DNA of 64,000 nt, from the NCBI GenBank assembly GCA_017302635.1, contig JAFLCX010000001.1, forward strand, positions 62,001-126,000. The letters run 5' to 3'. Positions 17,383 through 27,157 of this stretch are shown piece after piece (within the stretch, counting starts at the first letter, position 1; each line of letters begins with the position of its first letter). The notes beneath the pieces are model-generated. The model did no database searches and was not told the DNA's origin. It worked only from the letters and a program-made list of their open reading frames with translations. The translations under genes were made by a program, and so were the position numbers. Source of the stretch: Hyphomicrobiales bacterium (GTDB taxonomy: Bacteria; Pseudomonadota; Alphaproteobacteria; Rhizobiales; Beijerinckiaceae).

Positions 17383-18354
17383 TCAGAAGCGGAAAATCGC
17401 CGAACCCCAGGTGAATCCGCCACCCATCGCCTCGATCAGCACGGTCTGCCCGCGCTTGATTCGCCCGTCCTTCACAGCCGTATCCAGAGCCAACGGAATG
17501 GAAGCGGCCGATGTGTTGCCGTGCCGGTCAACGGTCAGAACCACTTTCTCCATGGCGATGCCGAGTTTGTCGGCGCTGGCAGTAATGATGCGCTGGTTGG
17601 CCTGATGCGGCACGAACCAATCCACGGTTTCGGCGTTGAGCCCCGTAGCTGCAAAAGCATCGACAATCACATCGGTGATCATGCCGACTGCATGCTTGAA
17701 AACCTCACGGCCTTCCATCCGCAAATGCCCCACCGTGCCGGTGGTCGAGGGCCCGCCATCGACATAGAGTTTCGCCCGGTGCCGGCCATCCGACCGCAGG
17801 TGCGAAGTGAGCACGCCCGTATCGGACATGTCTCCCTTGCCTTCCACGGCCTCCAGCACGACCGCGCCGGCGCCATCGCCGAACAGCACGGCGGTGGTGC
17901 GATCATTCCAGTCCAGAATGCGCGAGAAGGTTTCAGCTCCAATCACCAACGCGCGCGTGTTCGCGCCGGAGGTGATGAATTTGTCGGCCGTCGCCAGTGC
18001 AAACACAAAGCCCGAGCACACGGCTGCCACATCGAAGGCCACGCCATGCGTGATGCCGAGCGCGGCCTGAACCTGCGTCGCGGATGAGGGGAACGTATAA
18101 TCCGGCGTGGCCGTTGCCAACACGATCAGGTCGATATCCGACGCCTTGAGCCCGGCATGCGCAAGGGCGGCTTCAGCCGCCTTGGCAGCGAGCATGCTGG
18201 TGGTTTCGCCTTCGGCCGCGATATGGCGCTGGCCGATGCCGGTGCGCTGGCGGATCCACTCGTCGGATGTTTCCATCCGTTCGGCCAGTTCGGCATTCGT
18301 GACAATCCGCGACGGGAGATAGCTCCCCGTGCCGGCAATACGCGATCGACGCAT
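17383..18354 (-). CDS. fabH: Beta-ketoacyl-ACP synthase III
   Basis: A 323-residue KAS III that condenses acetyl-CoA with malonyl-ACP to begin fatty-acid synthesis. The catalytic triad is visible: Cys in [12 protein letters not shown] (about residue 112), His in [10 protein letters not shown] (about 250) and Asn in [14 protein letters not shown] (about 280). The N-terminal [17 protein letters not shown] is the family signature. Its ATG shares one base with the plsX stop, so the two are translationally coupled, as in the common plsX-fabH pair of Proteobacteria. Confidence 0.97.
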   Translation of the reverse strand: MRRSRIAGTGSYLPSRIVTNAELAERMETSDEWIRQRTGIGQRHIAAEGETTSMLAAKAAEAALAHAGLKASDIDLIVLATATPDYTFPSSATQVQAALGITHGVAFDVAAVCSGFVFALATADKFITSGANTRALVIGAETFSRILDWNDRTTAVLFGDGAGAVVLEAVEGKGDMSDTGVLTSHLRSDGRHRAKLYVDGGPSTTGTVGHLRMEGREVFKHAVGMITDVIVDAFAATGLNAETVDWFVPHQANQRIITASADKLGIAMEKVVLTVDRHGNTSAASIPLALDTAVKDGRIKRGQTVLIEAMGGGFTWGSAIFRF

Positions 18355-19502
18355 CAGGCTGATCCTGTCTCACTGGCCGCAGGTTTTTCGTCCTCGCGGC
18401 TTTCGACCATGGCGGAAGAAGCGCCCGGCAAAACCCACTCTCCGCGTTCGGCGAGCGCGCTGCCGATCTTCCCCAGAAGTTCGTACTTCACCATTTCATA
18501 GGCGACATCGATGGCGCTGGCGAAACCAAGCGCATCGGTGCCGCCGTGACTTTTGACCACGACGCCATTGAGGCCGAGGAACACACCGCCATTCACACGG
18601 CGCGGATCCATCTTTTTGCGCAGGGCGTTGAACGCACCTTGAGCGAAAAGGTAGCCGATCTTGGCTAGGAAGGACGATTGAATCGCCGCTCTGAGGTAAT
18701 CGGCGATCTGCTTGGCAGTCCCTTCGGCGGTCTTCAGCGCGATGTTGCCGGCGAAACCCTCGGTCACCACAACGTCCGAGCGCCCTTTGCCGATATCATC
18801 GCCCTCGACAAAACCGATATAGTTGAGGTTCGGCAGGTTGGCCTCGCGCAGGATGGCCCCGGCTTCCTTGACCTGCTCGACGCCCTTGATCTCTTCGACG
18901 CCCACGTTGAGCAGACCCACCGTCGGACGGTCGATATCAAACACGATCCGCGCCATCGCCGAGCCCATGATGGCCATATCGACGAGGTTTTCGGCCTCTG
19001 CGCCAATCGACGCACCGACATCGAGTACGATGCTCTCGCCGCGTGCCGTCGGCCACATGCAGGCAATGGCAGGACGATCGACGCCAGGCATCATCTTGAG
19101 GCAGAAACGGCTCATCACCATCAGCGCGCCAGTATTGCCCGCCGAGACGCAGACATCCGCCTCGCCCTTCTTCACAGCGTCTATGGCCATCCACATGGAG
19201 GACTTGTAGCGCCCCTGGCGCAAGGCCTGGCTCGGCTTGTCATCCATCGCCACAACGACATCGGTATGCACAACGCGGGCGCGTGCCTTGAGCGCCGGCA
19301 GTTTCGCGAGTTCGGCCTCGATCTCGTCAGCACGCCCGAAGAGCACGTATTCGGTGTCGGGATGGCGTTCGAGCGCGCGTGCAGCACCCGGCACCGTGAC
19401 GGACGGACCGAAATCTCCACCCATCGCATCAAGCGAGATGCGCATCCTGCCGGAACGATTGCCGGCCTGCGGCGAGGCGGCGACCTCAGCGGGTTCGTTC
19501 AT
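18354..19502 (-). CDS. plsX: Phosphate acyltransferase PlsX
   Basis: A 382-residue enzyme that makes acyl-phosphate from acyl-ACP for the PlsY route to phosphatidic acid. Family motifs are [53 protein letters not shown] and GFAGNIALK. The start is ATG 19502; an internal ATG at 19445 just before ISLDAMGGD would give the shorter form seen in other bacteria, the extra residues being a non-conserved leader. It lies 134 bases downstream of the DUF177 gene; rpmF, often found in that space in other Proteobacteria, is absent here. Confidence 0.96.
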   Translation of the reverse strand: MNEPAEVAASPQAGNRSGRMRISLDAMGGDFGPSVTVPGAARALERHPDTEYVLFGRADEIEAELAKLPALKARARVVHTDVVVAMDDKPSQALRQGRYKSSMWMAIDAVKKGEADVCVSAGNTGALMVMSRFCLKMMPGVDRPAIACMWPTARGESIVLDVGASIGAEAENLVDMAIMGSAMARIVFDIDRPTVGLLNVGVEEIKGVEQVKEAGAILREANLPNLNYIGFVEGDDIGKGRSDVVVTEGFAGNIALKTAEGTAKQIADYLRAAIQSSFLAKIGYLFAQGAFNALRKKMDPRRVNGGVFLGLNGVVVKSHGGTDALGFASAIDVAYEMVKYELLGKIGSALAERGEWVLPGASSAMVESREDEKPAASETGSA

Positions 19503-19636
19503 GACGGCCTTTCACTCTCTGCACGGCAGCGCCGGGCTGCGCTGTCAAATCCGGCTGTCGCCAGCAATCCCGCTCGTGAGTCCGGACGGTTCGATTAGTC
19601 CGGTCAGGGCCCGCTGGCAAGCACGAAGCGAATGGA

Positions 19637-20188
19637 TCACTCGCCGTCGCCCCTTGGCTTCAGCGCCTTGAGCGCCGCAAAAGGCGAAATCGCCTCCTCC
19701 CCCACCTTCAGATCGGGAAAATCGACTCCCGGCTTGCGCGGGTAAGGATCGAGCCCGAGGATCAGAAACTCGACGGCCAGAGCGGCCGGATCAATCGAAC
19801 CATTGACGATGGGGTCCGGCAATTCAGGCGTGCCCTCGCTGTCCTCGTCATCTTCAGCTGCGAGGTTTTCGAGCAGCTTCGCGATCACATGGTCGGGCGA
19901 GAAGGTCGCCTCGATCGCCTCGGAGACATGATCGGCGAACGGCTCGAGCGAGACAACGCAGATCGGCTCGACATCCGCTTCCAGCTGCCCCGTCACCTGC
20001 ACCGAGCCATCATGACGCGGCTTCAGGAGCATCTCGGCCTTGAAGGCCGGCAGGGCATGAAGCCCGGCAAAGCGGGCGATCCGGTCGCGCGTCTCGGCAT
20101 CGGGGCGCAGGATGAGGTTCGTGTCGCTCTTGATCGAGAAAACCTGAACGGGTTGCGAATACGGCAATTCTGCGCGGACCTTGCTCAT
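19637..20188 (-). CDS. DUF177 (YceD-like) protein
   Basis: A 183-residue soluble protein of the DUF177/YceD family, linked to 23S rRNA or ribosome accumulation in other bacteria and plants. Seen here: the QVTGQLEADVEPICVVSLEP segment with one of the conserved cysteines, an acidic AAEDDEDSEGTPELPDPI stretch and the C-terminal EFLILGLDPYPRKPGVDF. It starts four bases inside the end of the upstream chaperone gene (ATGA overlap), so it is translationally coupled. In E. coli yceD precedes rpmF-plsX-fabH; the same order minus rpmF is kept. Confidence 0.9.
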   Translation of the reverse strand: MSKVRAELPYSQPVQVFSIKSDTNLILRPDAETRDRIARFAGLHALPAFKAEMLLKPRHDGSVQVTGQLEADVEPICVVSLEPFADHVSEAIEATFSPDHVIAKLLENLAAEDDEDSEGTPELPDPIVNGSIDPAALAVEFLILGLDPYPRKPGVDFPDLKVGEEAISPFAALKALKPRGDGE

Positions 20189-20739
20189 GCGGCGCTCCCC
20201 TCATGCACGCGGCTGATGGCAGTCTCGAGCCTCGCGCCCGCGAGGAGCGCGGCCAGATCAGAGGCCTCGAGCGCGGCAGTGAGATCCCTGATTTCGGCCA
20301 GCAGGCCGGAAGGAACATCATCAGCCTGCACGGAAGAGCCAAAAAGGTTACGGGCCAGAGCGTCCCGCAAGGCCGGTTCATCGGCGCCATCGAGCGCTTC
20401 CGTGTAAGCCTTGGCGCGGCCGTAAAAGGCCTGCGCAAGCTTCTTCATCTTCTTGCCGACGGAGAGATCGCCCACACCCGAGCGGCGCAAGCCATCGTCG
20501 AGATGCGCGAAAAGCCGGTCAACCAGTTCCTGCCCTACGCTGTCGGCCGGGGCGTTAAGAGCATTCAGCCGACGCAGGACCAGCACCATCACCAGTGCGA
20601 GGCGCTCGAAACGTCCTTCGAAATCATCGGTCACGCCCAGATCGCGATAGGCGACCGGGTGACGCGCAGCAGCGACGATATCGGCAAAAAGCGGGGCGAT
20701 GACATCCGGCTTCTTGCGCAGGAACGACAATCCGAACAT
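20185..20739 (-). CDS. Ubiquinol-cytochrome c chaperone family protein (CBP3-like)
   Basis: A 184-residue protein matching the bacterial relatives of mitochondrial Cbp3, which assists cytochrome b insertion into the bc1 complex. Markers are a helical start, DDFEGRFERLALVMVLVLRR (about residues 40-59), LFAHLDDGLRRSGVGDLSVG and KKMKKLAQAFYGRAKAY. It overlaps the DUF177 gene by four bases and is divergent from bamE, with 204 bases between starts. The chaperone-DUF177 pair next to bamE is a familiar alphaproteobacterial neighbourhood. No bc1 genes are close. Confidence 0.88.
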   Translation of the reverse strand: MFGLSFLRKKPDVIAPLFADIVAAARHPVAYRDLGVTDDFEGRFERLALVMVLVLRRLNALNAPADSVGQELVDRLFAHLDDGLRRSGVGDLSVGKKMKKLAQAFYGRAKAYTEALDGADEPALRDALARNLFGSSVQADDVPSGLLAEIRDLTAALEASDLAALLAGARLETAISRVHEGSAA

Positions 20740-20943
20740 CTGAAAATCTCTTTTCCCTCGTTGCTGCCCGAGCCGGCGCCACGATATTGCCGCGAAGTGG
20801 CATCACGGCCTTGAATGGCCAGAGTGAGCTTCTGGCTGACGGACATTTGTTTTTCAATGCCAATTGTCTTTCGCGCGCGAATTGGGCATCCCTATGCCGC
20901 GCCCAATGCGCTGAAGCGTTTCGGACTGACCGGAGTATGCCGC

Positions 20944-21390
20944 ATGAACATCCGTTCCATCCCTGCCCTCGCCGGCTCTGCTGCCCTGGCCGCCCTTCTG
21001 CTGGCCACGGGCTGCGCCGACCAGAGCATCGGCACGCGTGGCTATCTGATCGATGACAAGGCGCTGGAGCAGATCAAGGTCGGCTCCTCGGCCGAGCAGG
21101 TCATTCTGGTAATGGGCACGCCCTCGACCGTTTCGACCGTGGGCAGCCAGACCTATTACTACATCTCGCAGCGCCTCCGCCGCCCGATCATGGGCCTGAC
21201 CGACCGTGTGACCGACCAGCGCGTTGTGGCCATATACCTCGACAGCAAGAACCGCGTCGAACGCATCGCCGATTACGGCCTGAAAGATGGCGTGGTGTTT
21301 GATTTCATTTCGCGCACCACCCCCACAGGCGGGCAGGAAGCCAGCTTCCTCGGCAACATCTTCCGCCGCATCGGCGCGAGCTCGGTGTGA
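20944..21390 (+). CDS. bamE: Outer membrane protein assembly factor BamE (SmpA/OmlA)
   Basis: A 148-residue lipoprotein. The signal peptide ends at the lipobox LATGC (about residues 21-25), so the protein should be acylated and anchored in the outer membrane. The mature part has GYLIDDKALEQIKVGSSAEQ and VILVMGTPSTVSTVGSQTYY, the SmpA/OmlA fold with its LMGTPS turn, then VERIADYGLKDGVVFDFISR. BamE assists BamA and BamD in folding outer-membrane proteins. ATG 20944 has GGAG nine bases upstream; the longer frame starting at 20815 has no signal at its start. Confidence 0.94.
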   Translation: MNIRSIPALAGSAALAALLLATGCADQSIGTRGYLIDDKALEQIKVGSSAEQVILVMGTPSTVSTVGSQTYYYISQRLRRPIMGLTDRVTDQRVVAIYLDSKNRVERIADYGLKDGVVFDFISRTTPTGGQEASFLGNIFRRIGASSV

Positions 21391-21564
21391 GGCAGGGCAT
21401 TACCTCTTGAAAAAAACTGTATGTCACTGTAACATACATGCTGATCGGAATTGAGGTGAGAACGGCCTCCTCACGCGCCCGCGAGAACATGTTCAAGCGG
21501 GCAAAGTAGCTGAGCAATCGGTGAAGAGATCCGGAATTGGGCAACCCGGCAATTCAGTTCGATC

Positions 21565-21586
21565 AAAAGGGGGCGCAAGCCCCCTT
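21565..21586 (-). terminator. Intrinsic terminator of the nuclease-like gene
   Basis: On the minus strand a 7-base perfect stem AAGGGGG/CCCCCTT with a 6-base loop begins at the stop codon of the gene at 21585-21983 and is followed by TTTTG. The stem overlaps the TAA stop. Confidence 0.7.
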
Positions 21587-21983
21587 ACTTTTTCTGAACC
21601 AGCCTCAGAAAACCCTTCGCCTTCCGGCTTTCGATCTTGCCCCGCGAGACCGGATAGAGACTTGCGACATGATAATGTCCCTGCTCGTCTCTCTCGACTG
21701 TTATGGCGACCAGCACAAACCCGGTTAGGCCATGGGCGGTGCCAATCAGCTCGATCTTGCCCAAATTGCGAAAGTCATCTCCGAGATAAAGCGGAGCGGC
21801 TAAGATCGCGGCGACGTGAGGCTGTAAGACCGGATATTCCGAGGGATGCCGTGCTGCTGCGTGTCGCTGGGCCGCACGGCTGAACACCACAAGTCCCGCG
21901 TCAAGTTCAAGATTCAGCGTTCGGTTGATATCCTCGACCGGAAGCAGGCCGAGAATGAGGTCCGGTTGTTTAGACACAAGCAC
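21585..21983 (-). CDS. Putative barnase/EndoU/RelE-like (PBECR-type) nuclease domain protein
   Basis: A 132-residue solitary protein. After an N-terminal strand (LNLELDAGLVVFSRAAQRHA) it shows ARHPSEYPVLQPHVAAIL, a P-[LIV]-Y-hydrophobic segment (APLYLGDD), IELIGTAHGL, a FVLVAITVERD strand and HYHVASLYPVSRGKI, then KAKGFLRLV. This order of His/Arg-rich helix, central sheet and S-x-Y-x(3)-[RK] ending resembles the phage Barnase-EndoU-ColicinE5/D-RelE-like domains used as toxins or phage RNases. The apparent start is GTG 21983 with a poor ribosome site, so the N-terminus is uncertain. It is flanked by terminators on both sides and has no obvious antitoxin or phage neighbour. Family assignment is by eye. 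Confidence 0.5.
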   Translation of the reverse strand: MLVSKQPDLILGLLPVEDINRTLNLELDAGLVVFSRAAQRHAAARHPSEYPVLQPHVAAILAAPLYLGDDFRNLGKIELIGTAHGLTGFVLVAITVERDEQGHYHVASLYPVSRGKIESRKAKGFLRLVQKK

Positions 21984-22025
21984 AGATTGACGGATTAACA
22001 GAAAAATTCAAGTCCAGTAAAACCA

Positions 22026-22065
22026 ACAAAAAACCCGCGGAGTTACCTCCACGGGTTCTTTTTTG
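22026..22065. terminator. Bidirectional intrinsic terminator downstream of hppA
   Basis: An 11-base stem with one mismatch, AACCCGCGGAG (22032-22042) and CTCCACGGGTT (22047-22057), has T-rich tracts on both strands (TTCTTTTTT on the plus side, TTTTTTGTT on the minus side). It would end hppA transcription and shield the nuclease-like gene from read-through. Confidence 0.85.
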
Positions 22066-22079
22066 TCGTTTCGAGCTCC

Positions 22080-24230
22080 TCAATGCGCGAGGATCGCCAG
22101 CAGCAGCAAGGCCACGATATTCGTGATCTTGATGGCCGGGTTCACGGCCGGGCCGGCGGTATCCTTGTAGGGGTCACCGACAGTATCGCCGGTCACGGAG
22201 GCCTTGTGGGCATCCGAACCCTTGAGGTGCTTCACGCCATCCTGATCGACGAAGCCATCCTCGAAGGACTTCTTCGCGTTGTCCCAGGCACCACCGCCCG
22301 AGGTCATCGAGATCGCGACGAAGAGGCCGGTCACGATCACGCCGAGCAGCATCGCGCCCACAGCCGCAAAGGCCTGCGCCTTGCCGGCAATCGCGTTGAT
22401 CGCGAAGAACATCACGACCGGCGCGAGCACGGGGAGCAGCGAGGGGATGACCATCTCGCGGATCGCGGCCTTGGTCAGCATATCGACCGCGCGGGCATAA
22501 TCCGGCTTCTCGGTGCCGGCCATGATGCCCGTCTTCTCCTTGAACTGGCGGCGCACTTCCACCACCACGTCACCCGCCGCACGGCCCACGGCCGTCATGG
22601 CGATGCCGCCGAAGAGATAGGGAATTAGACCACCGAGCAGCAGACCCACGACCACATACGGGTTGGCGAGGCTGAAATCGACCGCGCCGATGCCCTTGAA
22701 ATAGGGGAACGCGGTCGAGCCGGCCTTGTTCGCTTCCGTGATGAAGTATTGCAGGTCGTAGTTATAGGCCGCGAACAGCACCAGCGCACCGAGGCCCGCC
22801 GAACCGATCGCATAGCCCTTGGTGACAGCCTTCGTGGTGTTGCCCACCGCGTCGAGCGCGTCGGTCGACTTGCGCACTTCTTTCGGAAGGCCCGCCATTT
22901 CGGCAATGCCACCCGCGTTGTCGGTCACCGGGCCGAAGGCGTCGAGCGCCACGATCATCCCGGCGAGGCCGAGCATCGAGGCGGTCGCGATCGCGGTGCC
23001 GAACAGGCCCGCGAGGTTGTAGGTGAGCAGAACGCCGACCACGATCACGATTGTCGGCAGTGCAGTCGATTCCAGCGAAACCGCAAGGCCCTGGATGACG
23101 TTGGTGCCGTGACCCGTCACCGAAGCCTGGCTGATCGAGTTGACCGGGCGCATGCCCGTGCCGGTGTAATACTCGGTGATCCAGACGATCGCTGCCGTCA
23201 CGCCGAGACCGACGAGGCCGCAGAGGAACAGAGCGCCGCCGGTGATGTCCTGACCGCCGACCTTGCCGATCGAGCCCCAGCCGATCGTATACTGGGTCGC
23301 AACCCAGAGACCGCCGATCGAGAGCACGCCGGTCGCGATCAGGCCCTTGTAGAGCGCGCCCATGATCGAGCCATTGGCGCCGAGCTTGACGAAGTAGCTG
23401 CCCACGATCGAGGTGAGGATGCACACGCCGCCGATCATCATCGGATAGATCATCGCGCTCGAAAGGCTGGCCTGACCCGCGAAGAAGATCGCCGCGAGAA
23501 CCATCGTGGCGACAATCGTCACCGCGTAGGTCTCGAAAAGGTCAGCGGCCATGCCGGCGCAGTCACCCACGTTGTCGCCCACGTTGTCGGCAATCACGGC
23601 CGGGTTGCGCGGATCATCCTCCGGAATGCCGGCTTCCACCTTGCCCACGAGGTCGGCGCCGACATCGGCGCCCTTCGTGAAGATGCCGCCGCCGAGACGC
23701 GCGAAGATGGAGATCAGCGACGCGCCGAAGCCGAGCGCGACGAGCGCGTCGATCACGGTGCGGCTCGCAACCGCATAACCCATGAACTGGGTGAGGATCA
23801 TGAAATAGACCGCCACACCCAGAAGCGCGAGGCCCGCCACCAGCATGCCGGTGACGGCACCGGCCTTGAAGGCGATGTCGAGGCCGCCGGCGAGGCTCTT
23901 CATGGCCGCCTGCGCGGTGCGGACATTGGCGCGCACCGAGACGTTCATGCCGATATACCCGGCAGCGCCGGAGAGCACCGCGCCGATCAGGAAGCCGATT
24001 GCCACGGGCAGCCCGAGCAGGAAGAAGGTTGCGGCAAAGATGACGACGCCGACAATGGCGATCGTCTTGTACTGGCGGTTGAGATAGGCCTGAGCGCCTT
24101 CAGCGACGGCCGCGGAGATTTCCTGCATGCGCTGGCTGCCGGCATCCTGCGCCATCACCGATTTAATGGTGATGATCGCATAGAGGATGGAAAGGGCGCC
24201 AAGCGCGATGATCACGAGAAGTGGTGTCAT
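22080..24230 (-). CDS. hppA: Membrane-bound proton-translocating pyrophosphatase
   Basis: A 716-residue enzyme with about 16 membrane helices that couples pyrophosphate hydrolysis to ion pumping. The catalytic Asp-rich loops are visible: [40 protein letters not shown] and, near the end, [20 protein letters not shown]. The cation-type position reads [16 protein letters not shown]; a Lys where potassium-dependent enzymes have Ala marks the K+-independent, H+-pumping class. The gene is followed by a strong terminator and lies 159 bases downstream of the MFS gene. Confidence 0.97.
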   Translation of the reverse strand: MTPLLVIIALGALSILYAIITIKSVMAQDAGSQRMQEISAAVAEGAQAYLNRQYKTIAIVGVVIFAATFFLLGLPVAIGFLIGAVLSGAAGYIGMNVSVRANVRTAQAAMKSLAGGLDIAFKAGAVTGMLVAGLALLGVAVYFMILTQFMGYAVASRTVIDALVALGFGASLISIFARLGGGIFTKGADVGADLVGKVEAGIPEDDPRNPAVIADNVGDNVGDCAGMAADLFETYAVTIVATMVLAAIFFAGQASLSSAMIYPMMIGGVCILTSIVGSYFVKLGANGSIMGALYKGLIATGVLSIGGLWVATQYTIGWGSIGKVGGQDITGGALFLCGLVGLGVTAAIVWITEYYTGTGMRPVNSISQASVTGHGTNVIQGLAVSLESTALPTIVIVVGVLLTYNLAGLFGTAIATASMLGLAGMIVALDAFGPVTDNAGGIAEMAGLPKEVRKSTDALDAVGNTTKAVTKGYAIGSAGLGALVLFAAYNYDLQYFITEANKAGSTAFPYFKGIGAVDFSLANPYVVVGLLLGGLIPYLFGGIAMTAVGRAAGDVVVEVRRQFKEKTGIMAGTEKPDYARAVDMLTKAAIREMVIPSLLPVLAPVVMFFAINAIAGKAQAFAAVGAMLLGVIVTGLFVAISMTSGGGAWDNAKKSFEDGFVDQDGVKHLKGSDAHKASVTGDTVGDPYKDTAGPAVNPAIKITNIVALLLLAILAH

Positions 24231-24389
24231 GTCGAGCCCGTTTGCGTTTCACGTTATCGTTGGCCGCAAATGCCCCGGAGAAAAGCCCCCTGCCCTCATC
24301 CGGATTTGCGGGTTGGAGCAGGGCTTTACAAAGCTTTAACCACTTCTCCAAGCCCCCATTTGGCATCAGGGCCCGGTTTTCGACGGCTT

Positions 24390-25583
24390 TCAGGCCGAAA
24401 CGCGCCGCCGGTCATCCCGAATGAGGAGCCAAACGAAGCCGAAAGCGGCCAGCACGAAGGGGAAAAGTGCCATGTTCAGGCTCGCCCAGCCGAATCCGGC
24501 CAGCAGTTTCCCCGAGGAAAGCGAAGCGAGAGCCGTGACCGAGAAAATGACGAGATCGGTGAAGCCCTGCACCAGATTGCGCTCGGATGGCTTCTGCCCC
24601 TCCGCGACCAGCGATGAGGCCCCGACAAACGCAAAATTCCAGCCCACACCCAGCGCGATGAGCGCCGCGTTGAAATGGGCGATCGTGATTCCCGAAAGCC
24701 CGATCACACCGCACAGGCCGAGCAGCACCAGACCCAGCGCAATCACACGATAGACCCCGAAGCGCGCGATCAGATGCCCCGTGAAAAACCCGGGCAGGAA
24801 CATGCCGACAATGTGCCACTGGATCGCGAGCGTCGCATCGGTGGTGGTGTGGAAACAGCCGATCATCGCAAGCGGTGTCGCGGTCATGATGAAGTTCATC
24901 AACGCCTGAGCGATGGCGGAGATGCCGATCGCGAGCTTCAGGCGGCGCGATTTCAGAATGTCGCGCAAAGGTCGCGCGGGCTCCTGGCTGGCGATTTCCG
25001 GAGCAGGGGCATTGCGGAAGAACATCAGCGCGGCAATGCTCAGACCCGCCACCGCCGCCTGCCCGATATAGCTCGCCATGAAGGTGAAAGGCGGCATCAT
25101 GTCCTTGGTGTGGATCACGAGCTGGGGCCCGACAAAGGCCGCCGCGATTCCTCCCGCCAGCACCCACGCAATGGCGCGCGGGCGGAAGGCGGGGCTCGCA
25201 TTGTCCGTCGCGCCGAAGCGGTAATTCACGACAAAGGCCTGATAGCAGCCACACAAGGCGGTCGCGATCATGAAGATCAGGAACGAGCCCTGCTGGATCG
25301 CGTAAGCCGCGAGAAGCCCGGCAATCAGCCCGATCGCCGCGCCATACTGATAGGCGGCACGCCGCCCGGCCCGCCGCAACAGCCAGGCCGCCGGCATGGT
25401 CGCAAGCGCCGTGCCGAGCACGAAGGTCGTCGTCGGCGCCGTCGCCCAGGCCGCCGAAGGACCGAGCGCAGCACCGACGAGAGCACCCGTAGCAAAGACC
25501 ACCGAGGCATTGGCTCCCGCCAGAGCCTGCGCCCCCGAAAGTACGACCGCATTGCGCTTTGCAAGCGCGTCATCGAAAGGCAT
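24390..25583 (-). CDS. Major facilitator superfamily transporter
   Basis: A 397-residue protein with 12 predicted helices. The loop between helices 2 and 3 reads LLRRAGRRAAYQYGAAIGLI, the MFS DRxGRR-like element, and a charged central loop (RPLRDILKSRRLK) splits the two halves. Substrate cannot be told from sequence; the short length and alanine-rich helices resemble YcaD/YfkF-type drug or metabolite efflux carriers. It begins 26 bases after thiL, so it is probably the last gene of the nrdR-rib-nusB-thiL operon. Confidence 0.85.
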   Translation of the reverse strand: MPFDDALAKRNAVVLSGAQALAGANASVVFATGALVGAALGPSAAWATAPTTTFVLGTALATMPAAWLLRRAGRRAAYQYGAAIGLIAGLLAAYAIQQGSFLIFMIATALCGCYQAFVVNYRFGATDNASPAFRPRAIAWVLAGGIAAAFVGPQLVIHTKDMMPPFTFMASYIGQAAVAGLSIAALMFFRNAPAPEIASQEPARPLRDILKSRRLKLAIGISAIAQALMNFIMTATPLAMIGCFHTTTDATLAIQWHIVGMFLPGFFTGHLIARFGVYRVIALGLVLLGLCGVIGLSGITIAHFNAALIALGVGWNFAFVGASSLVAEGQKPSERNLVQGFTDLVIFSVTALASLSSGKLLAGFGWASLNMALFPFVLAAFGFVWLLIRDDRRRVSA

Positions 25584-25609
25584 TGGCGGTCTCCATGCGG
25601 GAATCAGGG

Positions 25610-26602
25610 TCAGAGGCTATGCGTGTAGGAACGGCGCGTGAAGCGTTTCTCTTGACCCATCGCACTCTTCCAGATCTTCGGGGAGGACGCGGTTTCGAGA
25701 ACGCCGATTTTCGTCACATCGACCCCCACATTGCTTGCCTGAGCCACGAATTCACAGGCCCGGTCCGGCGGAACAGAGCAAAGAATTTCGTAATCATCGC
25801 CGCCGGTGAGCGCCGTTTCGAGTAACGCCGCATCAGTGGAGATCGCCGTCCTTGCCGCCTCCGAGAGCGGGACGCGCGCAATCTCAAATCGGGCTCCGAG
25901 CTTGCGCGCGAGCTTGTCGGTATCGCCAACCAGCCCGTCCGAAACGTCCATCGCCGCACTGGCATAAGCGAGCAGCAATGGCGCCAGTGTGATCCTCGGG
26001 CGCGGATGCAGATATCGATCAGCGAGATGCGCGCGCAGCCCCAAATCCAATGCCTGAACCCACGGGGCATCCGGCTCCAGTCGCATTTTCAGTCCCAGCG
26101 CCGCATCACCAATGGTACCGGAGACATACACAAGATCGCCCGGCCTGCCGCCCTGCCGGGGGACCATCCGGCCCGAAGGAACCGCTCCGAAGGCTGTGAT
26201 CGAGAGCGTGAGCACGGGGGCATTGACCGTGTCACCCCCCAGAAGCGGGCAAGCGGCCTCCCGCGCCATCGCGCCAAGCCCCTCGGCGAAGGCGCGGCAC
26301 CAATCTCGTGTCTGCTGCGATGTCCGCCCGAAGCCGAGAGTGAAACCCAGAGGCCGCGCGCCTTTCGCGGCGAGATCGGAGAGGTTGACGCCCAAGGCCT
26401 TCTTCGCGATCGAGCCCGGGGCGTCGGCGCCAAAAAAATGCACGTCCTCGACGAGCATATCCTGCGTGATCACGAGGTTCTCACCAGAAGGGATCGCGAG
26501 GCTCGCGGCGTCATCCTCAAGCCCGAAAGCGCCCCCACCGGCCAAGGGCGCAAAAAATTCGGCGATGAGTTCGAATTCGCCGGGAACCACGCTGCCCGGC
26601 AT
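25610..26602 (-). CDS. thiL: Thiamine-monophosphate kinase
   Basis: A 330-residue enzyme that phosphorylates thiamine monophosphate to the active diphosphate. It belongs to the PurM/AIR-synthase fold: GLEDDAASLAIPSGENLVIT, then VEDVHFFGADAPGSIAKKAL with the Mg-binding Asp, NLSDLAAKGARPLGFTLGFG and LLGGDTVNAP, with ALTGGDDYEILCSVP near the C-terminus. It lies 3 bases after nusB, an order common in Proteobacteria (ribH-nusB-thiL). No thiamine riboswitch is visible in the operon leader. Confidence 0.96.
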   Translation of the reverse strand: MPGSVVPGEFELIAEFFAPLAGGGAFGLEDDAASLAIPSGENLVITQDMLVEDVHFFGADAPGSIAKKALGVNLSDLAAKGARPLGFTLGFGRTSQQTRDWCRAFAEGLGAMAREAACPLLGGDTVNAPVLTLSITAFGAVPSGRMVPRQGGRPGDLVYVSGTIGDAALGLKMRLEPDAPWVQALDLGLRAHLADRYLHPRPRITLAPLLLAYASAAMDVSDGLVGDTDKLARKLGARFEIARVPLSEAARTAISTDAALLETALTGGDDYEILCSVPPDRACEFVAQASNVGVDVTKIGVLETASSPKIWKSAMGQEKRFTRRSYTHSL

Positions 26603-26605
26603 GGC

Positions 26606-27157
26606 TCACGCCTCTCGCGATGCGGCCGGCTGAGCCAGTTCCTCGGCTCTGAAGTCGCGCGCAAGCTTATCGAGCACGGCATTGACCATGCCGACCTCGT
26701 CCTTTTCGAGAAAAGCCGAGGCGATATCGACATATTCCGAGAGGATCACGCGCACTGGAACATCGGCGCTGTGTTTCAACTCGAAGGCTCCGGCGCGCAT
26801 GGTGGCACGCATGATGGCCTCGACGCGCTTCAGCGGCCAGCCCGAGAGCACGGCATCAACAGCGCGATCGAGCGCCACCTGATCGCCGAGCACACCTTCA
26901 AGGATTGCGCGGAACAACGCGGCCTCTGCGGGCTTGTATTGTTCGCCCTCGATCTCGCGCCCCATCCAGAAGCTCTCGAACTCAGCAAAAACCTCGTTGA
27001 GGCCCTTGGCGGCGAGGTCCATCTGGTACAGCGCCTGCACAGCGGCAAGGCGCGCAGCGGCACGCTTGTCGGCGCGGCTCAGCGAGCGGTCGCGCGAGCG
27101 CATACGCCCCTTCCCGACCGTTTTGGGGAAGTCACTGTCTTTCGGAAGTTCACTCAT
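26606..27157 (-). CDS. nusB: Transcription antitermination factor NusB
   Basis: A 183-residue all-helical RNA-binding protein that joins NusE (S10) at boxA for rRNA antitermination. The arginine-rich start (SRADKRAAARLAAVQALYQM) is the RNA-binding helix; LDRAVDAVLSGWPLKRVEAI and RVILSEYVDIASAFLEKDEV are the family core, ending VNAVLDKLARDFR. The N-terminal extension of about 25 residues is longer than in E. coli. It overlaps ribH by four bases (ATGA). Confidence 0.96.
   Translation of the reverse strand: MSELPKDSDFPKTVGKGRMRSRDRSLSRADKRAAARLAAVQALYQMDLAAKGLNEVFAEFESFWMGREIEGEQYKPAEAALFRAILEGVLGDQVALDRAVDAVLSGWPLKRVEAIMRATMRAGAFELKHSADVPVRVILSEYVDIASAFLEKDEVGMVNAVLDKLARDFRAEELAQPAASREA

Noticed and set aside
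19503..19636. A tRNA-like T-loop (GGTTCGATTAG) and a possible rpmF gene between plsX and DUF177
   Set aside because: No acceptor, D or anticodon stems fit around the T-loop-like sequence, and no L32-like frame is present.
21391..21584. A small antitoxin gene beside the nuclease-like gene
   Set aside because: Short frames exist but none has a ribosome site, a DNA-binding motif or composition that supports a real gene.
22749..24617. A 622-codon open frame on the plus strand
   Set aside because: It lies antisense to hppA, whose protein matches the pyrophosphatase family along its whole length. The plus-strand reading is His/Arg/Asp-rich with no motifs, as expected of a GC-rich shadow frame.
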